Shown piece after piece: positions 23,346 through 32,595 of a DNA stretch of 48,858 bases. Origin of the DNA: Planctomycetota bacterium (GTDB lineage Bacteria; Planctomycetota; UBA11346); the NCBI GenBank assembly GCA_007693455.1, contig REDP01000237.1, positions 1 to 48,858 on the forward strand. Direction: 5' to 3'. Positions within the stretch are counted from its first letter, which is position 1. Each line of letters begins with the position of its first letter. The translations under genes and the position numbers were made by a program. A model generated the notes under the pieces. The model was given only the letters and a program-made list of their open reading frames with translations. It had not been told where the DNA came from and ran no database searches.

Positions 23346-23382
23346 TTGTGTTTTTACAAAGGATGGCACTATACCCATCCTT
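23346..23382 (+). promoter_or_regulatory. Promoter with palindromic operator before trxA
   Basis: TTGTGT (23346-23351) and TATACC (23370-23375) are spaced 18 bp and could be -35 and -10 boxes. AAGGATGG (23359-23366) and CCATCCTT (23375-23382) are perfect inverted 8-mers around the -10, which looks like a repressor-type operator. It lies about 50 nt before trxA. Confidence 0.4.
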
Positions 23383-23428
23383 CAAAGATATCGTCATTAC
23401 AACACTATACCGTCATAAGGAGCCACTC

Positions 23429-23743
23429 ATGGCCGCTGAATTTACCGACGACAACTTCGCTTCTGATGTTCTTGGCAGTGACAAGCCCGTATTGGTGGAC
23501 TTTTGGGCCCCATGGTGCGGCCCCTGCAAAATGGTTGGGCCGATCATTGAAAAACTGGCCGGTGAACTGGATGATGTCGTTATTGGCAAATTGAATGTCG
23601 ATGACAATCCTGGCACCGCCCAGAAATATGAAATCATGTCCATCCCCACCATGCTGCTGTTTAAAAACGGTGAAGTCGTGGCCAAGAGCATGGGCTTTAT
23701 GCCTGAACCCAAAATTCGCGAATTTATCAGCTCCAATAGCTGA
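23429..23743 (+). CDS. trxA: Thioredoxin
   Basis: The 104-residue protein is a canonical thioredoxin, with WAPWCGPCK as the redox site (C30 and C33), the buried Asp in VLVDFWAPW, and the cis-Pro in SIPTMLLFKNGEVV. It reduces disulfides in the cytoplasm with thioredoxin reductase. AAGGAG 7-8 nt before ATG 23429 sets the start. sfsA follows on the same strand about 60 nt later. Confidence 0.97.
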   Translation: MAAEFTDDNFASDVLGSDKPVLVDFWAPWCGPCKMVGPIIEKLAGELDDVVIGKLNVDDNPGTAQKYEIMSIPTMLLFKNGEVVAKSMGFMPEPKIREFISSNS

Positions 23744-23805
23744 GCTGGGCTCGGCGGCGCATGGGCCACACACCATGCGCCGTCGCCTCCCTGGCGCCTC
23801 CTACC

Positions 23806-24558
23806 ATGAGTGGCATTTCTCTGGCGTTAACCCCGGCATATTTGCTTCGCCGCTGGAAACGCTTTCTTTGTGAAGCACGCCTAGAAGACGGCACTGTGGT
23901 AAGAGCCCACGTGCCCAATTCTGGCTCTATGGCCACCTTACTGCGTCCCGACTGCCCCGTGTGGCTACGCCATGATCCCTCACCACGACGCAAACTCGCC
24001 TGGACCCTGGTTCTTATGGAAACCACCATGGGGGGATTGGCAGTAGTCGATACCATGCTTCCCAATCGGATGGCATGGGCGGGTATCATGGATCAGCAAG
24101 TGCCTGAACTTGCGGGTTACCGCCAGCCACGCCGCGAAGCCAGCATCCCCGAGCTTGCCCCCCACGACGGCACTCGTTCGCGCTTCGACTTGGTCTTGAG
24201 CGATCACATTAAAGATGCGCGAAGCTGTGTGGTGGAAATCAAAAACGTCACCATGCTGGGGCGCTCCGGCGAGGAACAGCCACGACAGGCGGATTTCCCC
24301 GATGCGAAAACACTTCGCGGTCGCCGTCATCTGCTCGACTTGGCCCATCTCGCGGCAATGGGCTACCGTTGCGTCCAGTGGTATATCTGCAATCGCAGCG
24401 ACTGTGATCAAGTGGGTATTGCCCGCGACATTGACCCCGCCTATGGCGAAGCTCTTGATACGGCCATGGCTGCAGGGGTGGAAGTCTTGTGCTATCGCGC
24501 CGCGATCAGCAGCAATAATGTCAGTATTGGACAAGCGGCTGCCTTTATCCCCTCCTAA
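23806..24558 (+). CDS. sfsA: SfsA-family nuclease-like protein
   Basis: The 250-residue protein matches SfsA: LRRWKRFLCEARLEDG and VPNSGSM at the N-terminus, then RSRFDLVLSD and CVVEIKNVTM. The latter carries the restriction-fold D and E-x-K residues. It ends with the HLAAMGYRCVQWYICNRSDCD region. SfsA was first linked to sugar fermentation and later shown to have DNA/RNA nuclease-like features; its exact cellular role remains uncertain. ATG 23806 gives the family start; ATG 23761 would add 15 unconserved residues. Confidence 0.9.
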   Translation: MSGISLALTPAYLLRRWKRFLCEARLEDGTVVRAHVPNSGSMATLLRPDCPVWLRHDPSPRRKLAWTLVLMETTMGGLAVVDTMLPNRMAWAGIMDQQVPELAGYRQPRREASIPELAPHDGTRSRFDLVLSDHIKDARSCVVEIKNVTMLGRSGEEQPRQADFPDAKTLRGRRHLLDLAHLAAMGYRCVQWYICNRSDCDQVGIARDIDPAYGEALDTAMAAGVEVLCYRAAISSNNVSIGQAAAFIPS

Positions 24559-24578
24559 TATCTCTGGACTCAGCCTTC

Positions 24579-24606
24579 GGGAGACCCGGAAAACCTGCCG
24601 TCTCCC
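24579..24606. terminator. Hairpin between convergent genes
   Basis: GGGAGA with CGG pairs with CCG and TCTCCC (24579-24606), leaving a two-base bulge and an 8-nt loop. It sits between sfsA and the convergent DUF5610-like gene and could end both transcripts, though no T-tract is present. Confidence 0.35.
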
Positions 24607-24646
24607 AGCCCCAACCGAGATACTGCCTCACCGACCATGCGGTAGC

Positions 24647-25360
24647 CTAGTCCTCAAGCAGGTGCCGAAAGTCGGCGGCTTGCTGCGCTTGTCCATCTTC
24701 GCGGAAGGCGGAGAGCATGGCATCCAAAAGCGTCCGCGTATCATACGACACAGAGGCCAACTGACCGCCAAGGAGGGTACGGGCCTGGGCAAACCCCTGC
24801 GACACGCCGCGGGTAATGGCTTCGCTAAACGCCGCAAAACGTGGGTGGTCTACCTCCATGCCAGCACCAAGGCGCGAGACAAAATCAAAGATACGCTGGG
24901 CCGTAGGCTCGGCGGCAAAATAACTGCGCAGCAGATCCTGATCACCACGCACCTCGACCTCAAGGCTATGACCACTTACTCCCAAGAAAGCCGCCTGGCC
25001 GTGCTGGAGCAACATTTCACGCGCACTCTCCAACCGCGCATCGTTACCCACCTGCATTTCTCGCACCTGGGCAACACTGGCTCTGGTATAGGATTCTTGA
25101 TAGTCGAAGGCTGCGGCGTTAATGCGGACGCTGGCACTACGTCCATCGGCGGAGGCAATATCCATGGAAATCGTGGTGGTTGCCATGGACAGGCGCTGCT
25201 GGTGACGCTGCACATCTGCCACCTGAAACTGCCGTGCTGGCGGCCCCTGTGGGGCTTGGGGCTGGGGAATCGTGGTACGACGACCGCGGTGATTGGCGTG
25301 GAGCACTGCCGGAGGGAAGATACGATTTCCCAAGGCCTGGGTATTGAGCAGACTTCGCAT
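24647..25360 (-). CDS. Hypothetical protein, DUF5610-like
   Basis: The 237-residue product has no signal peptide and no membrane helix. Its second half (TAQRIFDFVSRLG, FSEAITRGVSQGFAQARTLLG, and a C-terminal helical LLDAMLSAFRE) resembles the DUF5610 pattern, in which helices follow an RI.DFV motif. The function of that family is unknown. The first half is beta-like (TTTISMDIASADGRSASVRINAA). GATACT lies 6 nt before ATG 25360, and GAGGG could also serve as a Shine-Dalgarno. The assignment rests on pattern recall and should be checked by profile search. Confidence 0.5.
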   Translation of the reverse strand: MRSLLNTQALGNRIFPPAVLHANHRGRRTTIPQPQAPQGPPARQFQVADVQRHQQRLSMATTTISMDIASADGRSASVRINAAAFDYQESYTRASVAQVREMQVGNDARLESAREMLLQHGQAAFLGVSGHSLEVEVRGDQDLLRSYFAAEPTAQRIFDFVSRLGAGMEVDHPRFAAFSEAITRGVSQGFAQARTLLGGQLASVSYDTRTLLDAMLSAFREDGQAQQAADFRHLLED

Positions 25361-25511
25361 GCCCTCAGTATCGGCTCAGCCTGGACGCACTTGAGCACCT
25401 AAGTGATAGAGCATACTCTCCCTGCCAAGAGGCCCCCTCCCTTCCAGGCCAGCTAAACGCTGCCTGGACGACACCACCCATACCATACTCATACAAGGTC
25501 CGGTAACGCCC

Positions 25512-26702
25512 ATGCACAACCCCGAAGAGCAGAGCGAAGAAGCCCATCATCTCGCCCCAGCACCGCGCCCACGGCGCCTCTGGCCATGGATTTTAGGTGT
25601 GGTGTTGATCATTATTACCCTGATTCCCATTGGTATTCTTCTCCTCTTAGAAATGGGCTTTTCGTGGCTCGCGCGTCAAGCTATGCATGACTTCGCCCTT
25701 GAACATGAAATGGTTATTGAAGGCAAGCATGAAGTCTCCGCTTCTCTGCTTGGTAGCTCCATTACCATTAATGACACGGGCCTACGCGACGCGGGCCGCG
25801 GCGATGCGCGGCCCTTTATGGGCTTTGCTAGCCTCGATATTGACACCAGTTTGTGGGCTGCTTTGCGTGGCCGCGACTTGGTTATCGACCACGTAGAGCT
25901 ACAAGCGCCCTATCTTGACCTGCGGCGCCGTGAAGATGGCAGCATTCCCGGAATTCCTGACGAGCTGCAAGCGCATTGGCAGCACGACGATCCGCCACCC
26001 GCCCTGATTATGTTGGCTGGTGCCCTGGATATGGCCCGTGGCATCCTCCTCGAGCAGCCTCAAGGGCGCAGCGGCGAGGACGCACATGTGGTTCACCTGC
26101 GCCGTCTCCTAGTACAAAACGGAAGCATCCATTTTCCCGACCCCCTGGTCGCCATAGACAATAACGGGGACACCACCTGCGCTTTCTCTCTGCAGGGGGT
26201 CACGATTGAAGCCAGTGATCTCAGCAGCCACCCCCAACCGCAGCAAACCCAAAGCCTGCGCATTTCGCTGGATACTGCCGCTGCTGGTTCTGGCCAACTG
26301 AGTCTCCAGCACTCCCCCCTCAATGGCGGCGCATTCACCCTTTCCTGGACCGATGTGCCACTCCAACACATTGCCCATCCTACCATGAGCGGCGACCTAC
26401 TCTCTGCCTACAACCCCCAAGGATCCGGCAATCTGCGCTGGCAATTAGCGTGGGATGGCGCGGGCAGATTAGAAGGGCAGCTCACCGTTTCCCTTTATGA
26501 TCTGCGCATACACCCCGCCGACAGCAGCGATCGGCAACTCCAACAGCTCGCCGTCTTAATGCGTCAAGATGACAGTCTCTTTACCTGGGAAGTACCCTTT
26601 AGCGGAAGCCTGAGCGAACCCTTGGCCCCACAACTCAGCTGGGAACATTTTCTTGAGCGCTTGCGTCAGCATTACCTTGAGGGACCAGACGATATGTTGT
26701 AG
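25512..26702 (+). CDS. AsmA/DUF748-like single-pass membrane protein
   Basis: The 396-residue protein has a cytoplasmic Pro/Arg-rich start, one transmembrane helix (about 24-46) and a long beta-rich periplasmic part. The stretch after the helix (SITINDTGLRDAG, FASLDIDTSLWAALRGRDLVIDHVELQAPYLDLRR) resembles the N-terminal chorein-like region of AsmA and DUF748 proteins, which are implicated in lipid transfer or outer-membrane assembly. It is shorter than classical AsmA proteins. No operon partner is clear. Confidence 0.55.
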   Translation: MHNPEEQSEEAHHLAPAPRPRRLWPWILGVVLIIITLIPIGILLLLEMGFSWLARQAMHDFALEHEMVIEGKHEVSASLLGSSITINDTGLRDAGRGDARPFMGFASLDIDTSLWAALRGRDLVIDHVELQAPYLDLRRREDGSIPGIPDELQAHWQHDDPPPALIMLAGALDMARGILLEQPQGRSGEDAHVVHLRRLLVQNGSIHFPDPLVAIDNNGDTTCAFSLQGVTIEASDLSSHPQPQQTQSLRISLDTAAAGSGQLSLQHSPLNGGAFTLSWTDVPLQHIAHPTMSGDLLSAYNPQGSGNLRWQLAWDGAGRLEGQLTVSLYDLRIHPADSSDRQLQQLAVLMRQDDSLFTWEVPFSGSLSEPLAPQLSWEHFLERLRQHYLEGPDDML

Positions 26703-26920
26703 CATTCCGTCCTGCTTCTCTCCCAGGGCGATGCAAAGCTTGCTCTCGGAATCGCCGATTTCCTAATCGGTCAGCACAAACGTTATTGAATGGGGCGCTT
26801 GTGCGCCAAAAGCATACACCGCGAAGCGGGAATTCCTTACCCAAGGTGAGCTTTGAGCCGACCTGGCTTCTCTCCTATGCGTGCGCTTGTATTTATGCAC
26901 CAGGGACATACGTTTTCATT

Positions 26921-29134
26921 ATGGCCTCGTCATCTCACAGTTGGATGAGCACCCTATCCTCCCTGCGAGCGCGCCTAGCCTCCCCGCTGGGGCTTCTCTT
27001 GGGCCTGCCGCTGCTGGCCATGGGGTGCACGGTGAGCGTGGCAATAATTGCCTCCCAGGTAATCCAGGATCAGGCGCGTAGTAGTGGGGCCATGCGCTTT
27101 GCCGACATTCTGGAGCGCAAAGTCGAGCGCAGCGAACGCTTTTTCGCCGAGGCAGAATCCCTCGCCCAAACGGTGGGGGATCTTGTGGCCCACCATGACT
27201 TTGTGCCCAGCACCGAACTCCTTGGCCTACCAACCATGCGCATCAATCGCGCCAAGCCCTCCATCTCAAGTTTGGCGTGGATTGATGCCGATGGCTCTTG
27301 GTATGGTACGCATCGCCTTCCAGAGGGGCATATTCGCTTTTTAGAAGTTCGCACCGACCGTGCGTGGCAACGAACCTTTGAATGGTCTAACGGATCGTTG
27401 GTCCTGGATAGCGAGAACCCACGGGATTTTGATGGCCGGCAACGCCCTTTTTTTCGTCACGCAATGGAGCATGGAAGTTCCTGGACTCCCCCGTATCGCT
27501 TTACTGGCAGTGATGTAGCAGATGCCTTTCACGTCATGGGCATGACCTACGTACATCCCATATACGACGAACAGGGAATCATGCGTGGCATGGGTGCCCT
27601 GGATTTCGATCTGGATTCCCTCTCATCAATGATTTCCCAGCGACCTGCCGAAAAGCAATTTCGCGCCTTGGTATTTGATTCAGCGGGCCAGCTCTTGGCT
27701 TGCCCCCACCCCCTGACTACCTTGAGCATTGCTGGCAATCATAGCACGCCGCGCATTACTGATTTAGAGGATCCTGCTGCGATCCCATTGTGGTCGTTGA
27801 TTCGCTCAGGATGGGACGGCAGTAAACAAGCTCTTGAACTGGAGCATGATACCACCTACGTGCAAATGCTCCCCATCCGCAGCTCAAGCACCCTTGATCT
27901 TTCCCTCGCCCTCCTTGTCGACCGCACCGTATTACACCAGCCACAGCAGCAATATCGCGACCTGATGAACTGGTTACTGCCCAGTATTGTCATCGCCGCT
28001 GGATTGATTGCGCTCCTCTATGCGGGCAGTGTCGCCACCATCCGCAAAGTCGCCTACCGTGCACAATTACGCGCCCAAGAGGCCGAGAACCGCGCTCGTC
28101 AACTGGGCAGCTACCATCTGATTCGAGAGTTGGGCCACGGCGGCATGGGCGAAGTTTGGCAGGCTCGACATCGCCTTCTAGCAAAACCCGCGGCAATCAA
28201 AATCATTCGCCCCGATCGCCTCAGTGACCGTCGCCACGATAGCGAACGCCTGGCGCGGCGTTTTCGCCGCGAGGCGGAAATTACCTCCAGCCTCCGCTGT
28301 CCCTATACGGTATCGGTGTTTGACTTTGGCATCAGCGAGGATGACCAATGGTTTTTGGTGATGGAGCTTGTCCACGGATACAATCTTCATGATGTACTCA
28401 CCATTGATGGCCCCCAACCTCCAGGTCGCGTCATGACCATTATGCGTCAAATATGCTTTTCTCTCCGCGAAGCCCATGCCCACAATCTGGTCCACCGCGA
28501 TCTCAAATTACAAAATATTATGATCTCCCCACAGGGGGAATGCGGCGATCACGTCAAGGTTCTTGATTTCGGCATTGCCCTTAATCGCAATACAGGTGAT
28601 GACAGCCATAGCTCAGAGCACATGATTACGCGTGCCTGTGGCACTGCGGGATATACGGCCCCTGAACAAGCTCGCGGACTAAACGTTGATGGCCGCACCG
28701 ACCTCTACTCACTCGCCTGTGTTGCCTGGTTGTTACTCACCGGTGAGCCCGTCTTTGATGGTGCCAACACACTTACCGTAATTAACAAGCATTTACATTG
28801 TCCCGTACCTCGCGAGGCCCTGCAGGGACCATGGGGCATCCCCGCCGACTTAGCGACTCTTATCTGTGACTGTCTCGAAAAAGACCCGCAGAATCGTCCA
28901 GCCAATGTTGAAGCTATTATAGCACGCTTGGATGCTATTGTCTGCAGCCCACAACAAAACTGGCTGCGCAATGAAGCGCAGTCATGGTGGGCGCGGCACC
29001 CCCCTACCGAGCTCAGCGAACCAGAAGATCACACGCTCCACATGTCGCACCACGCCCAACTCTCACCCACGCTCACTCATAGTTCCAGCAACCTCCCTGA
29101 ACCCGAACAATTACATCGCAAAAATACCGACTAA
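26921..29134 (+). CDS. Transmembrane Ser/Thr protein kinase with extracellular Cache-like sensor
   Basis: The 737-residue protein has a first helix (about 22-46) and then a dCache-like sensor (about 50-345) with RPFFRHAMEHGSSWTPPYRF, VHPIYDEQGIMRGMGALDFDL. A second helix (about 350-374) leads to a complete Hanks-type kinase (about 398-665). Key kinase residues are the GHGGMGEV glycine loop, K427, HRD 525-527 and DFG 549-551, with GTAGYTAPEQARG in the activation segment. The order sensor-TM-kinase is the reverse of most bacterial Hanks kinases and resembles histidine kinases. A His/Ser-rich tail follows the kinase. TACGTT lies 6 nt before ATG 26921, and earlier start codons lack homology. Ligand and substrates are unknown. 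Confidence 0.92.
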   Translation: MASSSHSWMSTLSSLRARLASPLGLLLGLPLLAMGCTVSVAIIASQVIQDQARSSGAMRFADILERKVERSERFFAEAESLAQTVGDLVAHHDFVPSTELLGLPTMRINRAKPSISSLAWIDADGSWYGTHRLPEGHIRFLEVRTDRAWQRTFEWSNGSLVLDSENPRDFDGRQRPFFRHAMEHGSSWTPPYRFTGSDVADAFHVMGMTYVHPIYDEQGIMRGMGALDFDLDSLSSMISQRPAEKQFRALVFDSAGQLLACPHPLTTLSIAGNHSTPRITDLEDPAAIPLWSLIRSGWDGSKQALELEHDTTYVQMLPIRSSSTLDLSLALLVDRTVLHQPQQQYRDLMNWLLPSIVIAAGLIALLYAGSVATIRKVAYRAQLRAQEAENRARQLGSYHLIRELGHGGMGEVWQARHRLLAKPAAIKIIRPDRLSDRRHDSERLARRFRREAEITSSLRCPYTVSVFDFGISEDDQWFLVMELVHGYNLHDVLTIDGPQPPGRVMTIMRQICFSLREAHAHNLVHRDLKLQNIMISPQGECGDHVKVLDFGIALNRNTGDDSHSSEHMITRACGTAGYTAPEQARGLNVDGRTDLYSLACVAWLLLTGEPVFDGANTLTVINKHLHCPVPREALQGPWGIPADLATLICDCLEKDPQNRPANVEAIIARLDAIVCSPQQNWLRNEAQSWWARHPPTELSEPEDHTLHMSHHAQLSPTLTHSSSNLPEPEQLHRKNTD

Positions 29135-29439
29135 TGAAAAGAAAGCGCGCATTCATCGACTGATTGGTGCGCCGAGAGCCTTATAATGAAGACTCGCGGC
29201 CTGTACCTTGACGGCAATATGCTTGATTGCTGCATGCTCTAGACGCGCCCGCATGCCCCAAACCTGTTACTCAGCCGCTGACAAGACTGCGGGAGACCTC
29301 TCGTTCAAGGCACTCACCAGAAAATATCTGCCCCTACCGTTAAAGCATAGGTCTCAACATCCCTTTCTCTCCCTCCCTTAAGTCCCCGCGCAAAACCCTG
29401 GGTGACCAAGGCCTATACATTGCTAAGCTGTAATCCAGC
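29135..29439. other. Intergenic region, no gene recognised
   Basis: These 305 bp between the kinase and the flippase-like ABC gene contain no convincing ORF, RNA gene or terminator. TTGACG (about 29207) and the TATACA before the ABC gene are possible promoter parts, but no good pair was found. Confidence 0.5.
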
Positions 29440-31173
29440 ATGTGGCAGACCATACGACAACTCTGGACCATCCTTGATGCCCAAGAACGGCGACGCACCG
29501 TATTGATGCTGGTGCTGATGCTGGGCCTGGCTCTCATGGAGGTAGGTGGCGTGCTCTCCATAGCCCCCCTACTGGCGGTTGCGGGAAACCCTAACTTGGT
29601 TGAAGAACAACCCTTCCTAGCCTGGGTATACGCCGCTGGCGGCTTCACCTCCACCGACAATTTCCTCATCGCCTGTGCCCTTTTTGCTCTGACCATGGTG
29701 GTGGCAACATCCGTGTTTCGCGCCCTGGCCCACTACGGCATGTATCGCTTTACCAATATGCGCAGGCACACCCTGGCCTGCCGCCTCCTGGCCGCCTATC
29801 TGCATCTCCCCTTTGAGGATTTTGCCCAGCGCAATACCGCTGATTTAGCCAAAGGGGTTCTTTCTGAAGTTGACGTTGTTATCAACAAGGGCCTCCTGCA
29901 ATATATTCGCCTGGCAGCCTATACTGCAGTAGCCATGGCCATGCTAGTGATGCTGGTCATTATCAATCCGTGGCTCGCGATTGTTCTTTTGACGCTGCTT
30001 GGTGGTGCCTACACAATCCTTTACTTAGTGGTGCGTGGAATGCTGACACACTGGGGAAACGTCCGGCAACAAGCCAATGCACAACGCTATCAAGCCACCA
30101 ACGAAACCGTCCGTGGGCATCGCGAGCTCAGTATCTTGGGCCGCGAAAATGCCTACCTACAAGCCTTTCGCACCCCATCCTTAGCATACACGCGAGCCTT
30201 GACTTGGCATCAAACCCTCGCTGAAACCCCGCGCTTCTTACTCGAGGGGGTTGCCTTCGCTGCCATGATATCAGTACTGCTTTTTGCCTTGCTTGTTCAG
30301 CGTGAATCTCTTGCCGATATTCTCCCAATGTTGGGGCTGTACGCATACGCAGGTTATCGGCTACTCCCTGCATTACAGCAGATCTACGCCGCCCTCAGCA
30401 CCACACGCTTTGCAGCCGATAGCCAACACACATTATTTGCCGACCTGGATCAGATCCAAAACCCTTGTGACACTGTGCATCCTCGAGGAATCCAACAGCA
30501 CCTGGAGATTGGCCCCTTACGGTACCGTTATCCCAACAGTGAGACTGGTCTTCAAGTCCCCCGTCGCATAGACATTCCAGCTGGCGCCAAAGTACAGGTA
30601 ACCGGACCCACTGGGGCCGGTAAATCTACTCTACTTGATCTGATTCTTGGTCTACGCCAAGCCCAAGAAGGGGGCATTTCCATTGATGGTGAACCCCTCG
30701 AAGGCCATCGCGCCATCGCGTGGCAACGCAGCCTTGGCTACGTACCCCAGCACATTTTTCTCGCCGATGATACCGTTGCACGAAATATCGCTTTCGGCAT
30801 TCCTGATTCGCGGATTGATATGGCGGCAGTAGAACAGGCTGCGCGTATTGCATCTATTCATGATGAAATCATCGCCCGTCCCGATGGGTATGATACTTTC
30901 CTCGGCGATCAAGGTGCTCGCTTCTCCGGCGGTCAGCGGCAGCGCATCGGCATCGCCCGCGCCCTCTATCACCAGCCCAGTACGCTCATCCTTGACGAGG
31001 CCACCAGTGGCCTCGATCCGTCCACCCGAACCCAGGTGTTTTTGAATATTTCACAAACCCATCCCGAACTTACCATTATCTTGGTTTCTCATGACTCTGA
31101 ACAATTTTGCACTGGCGAAAAAGTCCTCACAGTATCTCATGGCGAGGCCCATCTTGTTGAAAGCCTAGGTTGA
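29440..31173 (+). CDS. ABC transporter ATPase-permease, PglK/MsbA-like flippase
   Basis: The 577-residue half-transporter has an N-terminal domain of about five to six transmembrane helices (to residue ~320). The C-terminal ATPase has Walker A GPTGAGKST (near 390), Q-loop YVPQHIFL, signature FSGGQRQRIGIA (near 495), Walker B TLILDEATSG and H-loop LVSHDS. Similarity and context with glycosyltransferases and nucleotide-sugar dehydrogenase suggest a lipid-linked oligosaccharide flippase, like PglK. It should act as a homodimer. A drug or lipid exporter is a possible alternative. The surface carbohydrate gene starts 34 nt later. Confidence 0.85.
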   Translation: MWQTIRQLWTILDAQERRRTVLMLVLMLGLALMEVGGVLSIAPLLAVAGNPNLVEEQPFLAWVYAAGGFTSTDNFLIACALFALTMVVATSVFRALAHYGMYRFTNMRRHTLACRLLAAYLHLPFEDFAQRNTADLAKGVLSEVDVVINKGLLQYIRLAAYTAVAMAMLVMLVIINPWLAIVLLTLLGGAYTILYLVVRGMLTHWGNVRQQANAQRYQATNETVRGHRELSILGRENAYLQAFRTPSLAYTRALTWHQTLAETPRFLLEGVAFAAMISVLLFALLVQRESLADILPMLGLYAYAGYRLLPALQQIYAALSTTRFAADSQHTLFADLDQIQNPCDTVHPRGIQQHLEIGPLRYRYPNSETGLQVPRRIDIPAGAKVQVTGPTGAGKSTLLDLILGLRQAQEGGISIDGEPLEGHRAIAWQRSLGYVPQHIFLADDTVARNIAFGIPDSRIDMAAVEQAARIASIHDEIIARPDGYDTFLGDQGARFSGGQRQRIGIARALYHQPSTLILDEATSGLDPSTRTQVFLNISQTHPELTIILVSHDSEQFCTGEKVLTVSHGEAHLVESLG

Positions 31174-31207
31174 ACTCTCTTAAATTTTGCACACTGAAAC
31201 CATCTTC

Positions 31208-32590
31208 ATGAAATCCACCAATCATCGGACTCCTCAAAAACCACTTCTGGTACTACCCATCGAAATCTATGAGCGAGAAATAGATGGGCGACTCTGGTTG
31301 GCTGGCGAAGCTCTTCAACGGGGATATCAGGTATTAATTGCCCACCACGGCGCAGCGTTCTTAAGCAATTTGAGCGACTGTGGCATTCTCTATAAAGACC
31401 ACGGTCCAGGTCTAAGCAAACTGTGTGAATATCATGGATGGAAAGACCCCTCATTATGGATCGGGGCCCTGGATGAAGAAGGCTTAGTGTTCAGGGACAA
31501 GAATACATACCGAAAGACAAGAGTTGATGGTAAAGCTCTACAGTACATCAACGACGTTTTCTTTGTGGGAGATACCCAAAAAAACGCCGCGGGCATTGAA
31601 TGTTTCGCGGCGCATACACATATCAGTGGCCACCCTCGTTTTGACCTTTGTCACGTCAAACATTGCCAATCGAGCCCTGAGGAGCCATCAGGAAAACTCC
31701 ATGTTTTAATTAATACTCGATTTGGATCGCTTTTCCCTTTGGGAGAACAGACCTCTACCACTTTACGGCATCACCTTACCAACAACCCTTCTCTCAGGAA
31801 AACGGTTGCCAATGAGTTAGTGATTTTTCGTGAATTTATGGCTCTTGTTGATCTTCTTAGTTCCGACCCTAAGATTAAGATTACCCTTCGCCCACATCCC
31901 GCTGAACGACCTGATTATTATCGTAAACGATTTCAGCATACAGACAATGTTAGTGTTCAACGTTCATTTGGAGTCATTCATGCCATTCAACACGCCGATG
32001 TAGTGGTACATGATGGCTGCACTACAGCCATTGAAGCCTGCTTAATGGGAAAGGTGGTTATTGGGCAACGCCCACCTTTACCATATACCTCAATGGGCTA
32101 TACAGATTTTTGTAATCAATTCTCACTTCCCACCACTTCTGCTCAAGAGACCTATAACCTCATTACCAGCTTAAGAAGTCGCCAAAGTTATCACGCTATC
32201 TCGAATCGCATGCAGGCACTCCGCGAGGCGATGTGGCCCTCGCATCATATAGCAAACTGGAACTCCATTGGTGCCGCCATGAAGATCCTTGATGTGGTAG
32301 ACCAACAAAAACTCCCTCCACGGCCGGCTCCAGTCCTATCCCTTTGGCACCGTTGGAAGATAGCACGGGAGACCTTACGCCGTCACGTTTTGAAGGGGTG
32401 CTCTACCTGCCCACCCATCACCTCCATCGTTAAAAAACTTGGTCCTGCCCTTCAGCAAATTCAGCTCACTGACAGCAAATTCCCTGTCGTTACCGTTGAT
32501 GACATTGTTCGTAGAACCGAGTATATTCTAGGGGAACGATTTACGGTCCAAAATATTGGCAACAATTGTTTTCTCATGTGCTCTTCCTGA
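31208..32590 (+). CDS. Surface carbohydrate biosynthesis protein
   Basis: The 460-residue product starts PLLVLPIEIYEREIDGRLWLAGEA, as in the surface polysaccharide biosynthesis proteins that resemble CDP-glycerol glycerophosphotransferases. It keeps LRPHPAERPDYY and the later HDGCTTAIEACLMGKVVIGQRPP motif, which corresponds to the sugar-nucleotide-binding part of a GT-B-like fold. The exact reaction is not known. DNA of this gene is visibly lower in GC than the flanks, which points to horizontal acquisition together with the second half of the next gene. ATG 31208 is preferred; TTG 31187 would add seven residues. Confidence 0.7.
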   Translation: MKSTNHRTPQKPLLVLPIEIYEREIDGRLWLAGEALQRGYQVLIAHHGAAFLSNLSDCGILYKDHGPGLSKLCEYHGWKDPSLWIGALDEEGLVFRDKNTYRKTRVDGKALQYINDVFFVGDTQKNAAGIECFAAHTHISGHPRFDLCHVKHCQSSPEEPSGKLHVLINTRFGSLFPLGEQTSTTLRHHLTNNPSLRKTVANELVIFREFMALVDLLSSDPKIKITLRPHPAERPDYYRKRFQHTDNVSVQRSFGVIHAIQHADVVVHDGCTTAIEACLMGKVVIGQRPPLPYTSMGYTDFCNQFSLPTTSAQETYNLITSLRSRQSYHAISNRMQALREAMWPSHHIANWNSIGAAMKILDVVDQQKLPPRPAPVLSLWHRWKIARETLRRHVLKGCSTCPPITSIVKKLGPALQQIQLTDSKFPVVTVDDIVRRTEYILGERFTVQNIGNNCFLMCSS

Positions 32591-32595
32591 AGTAT

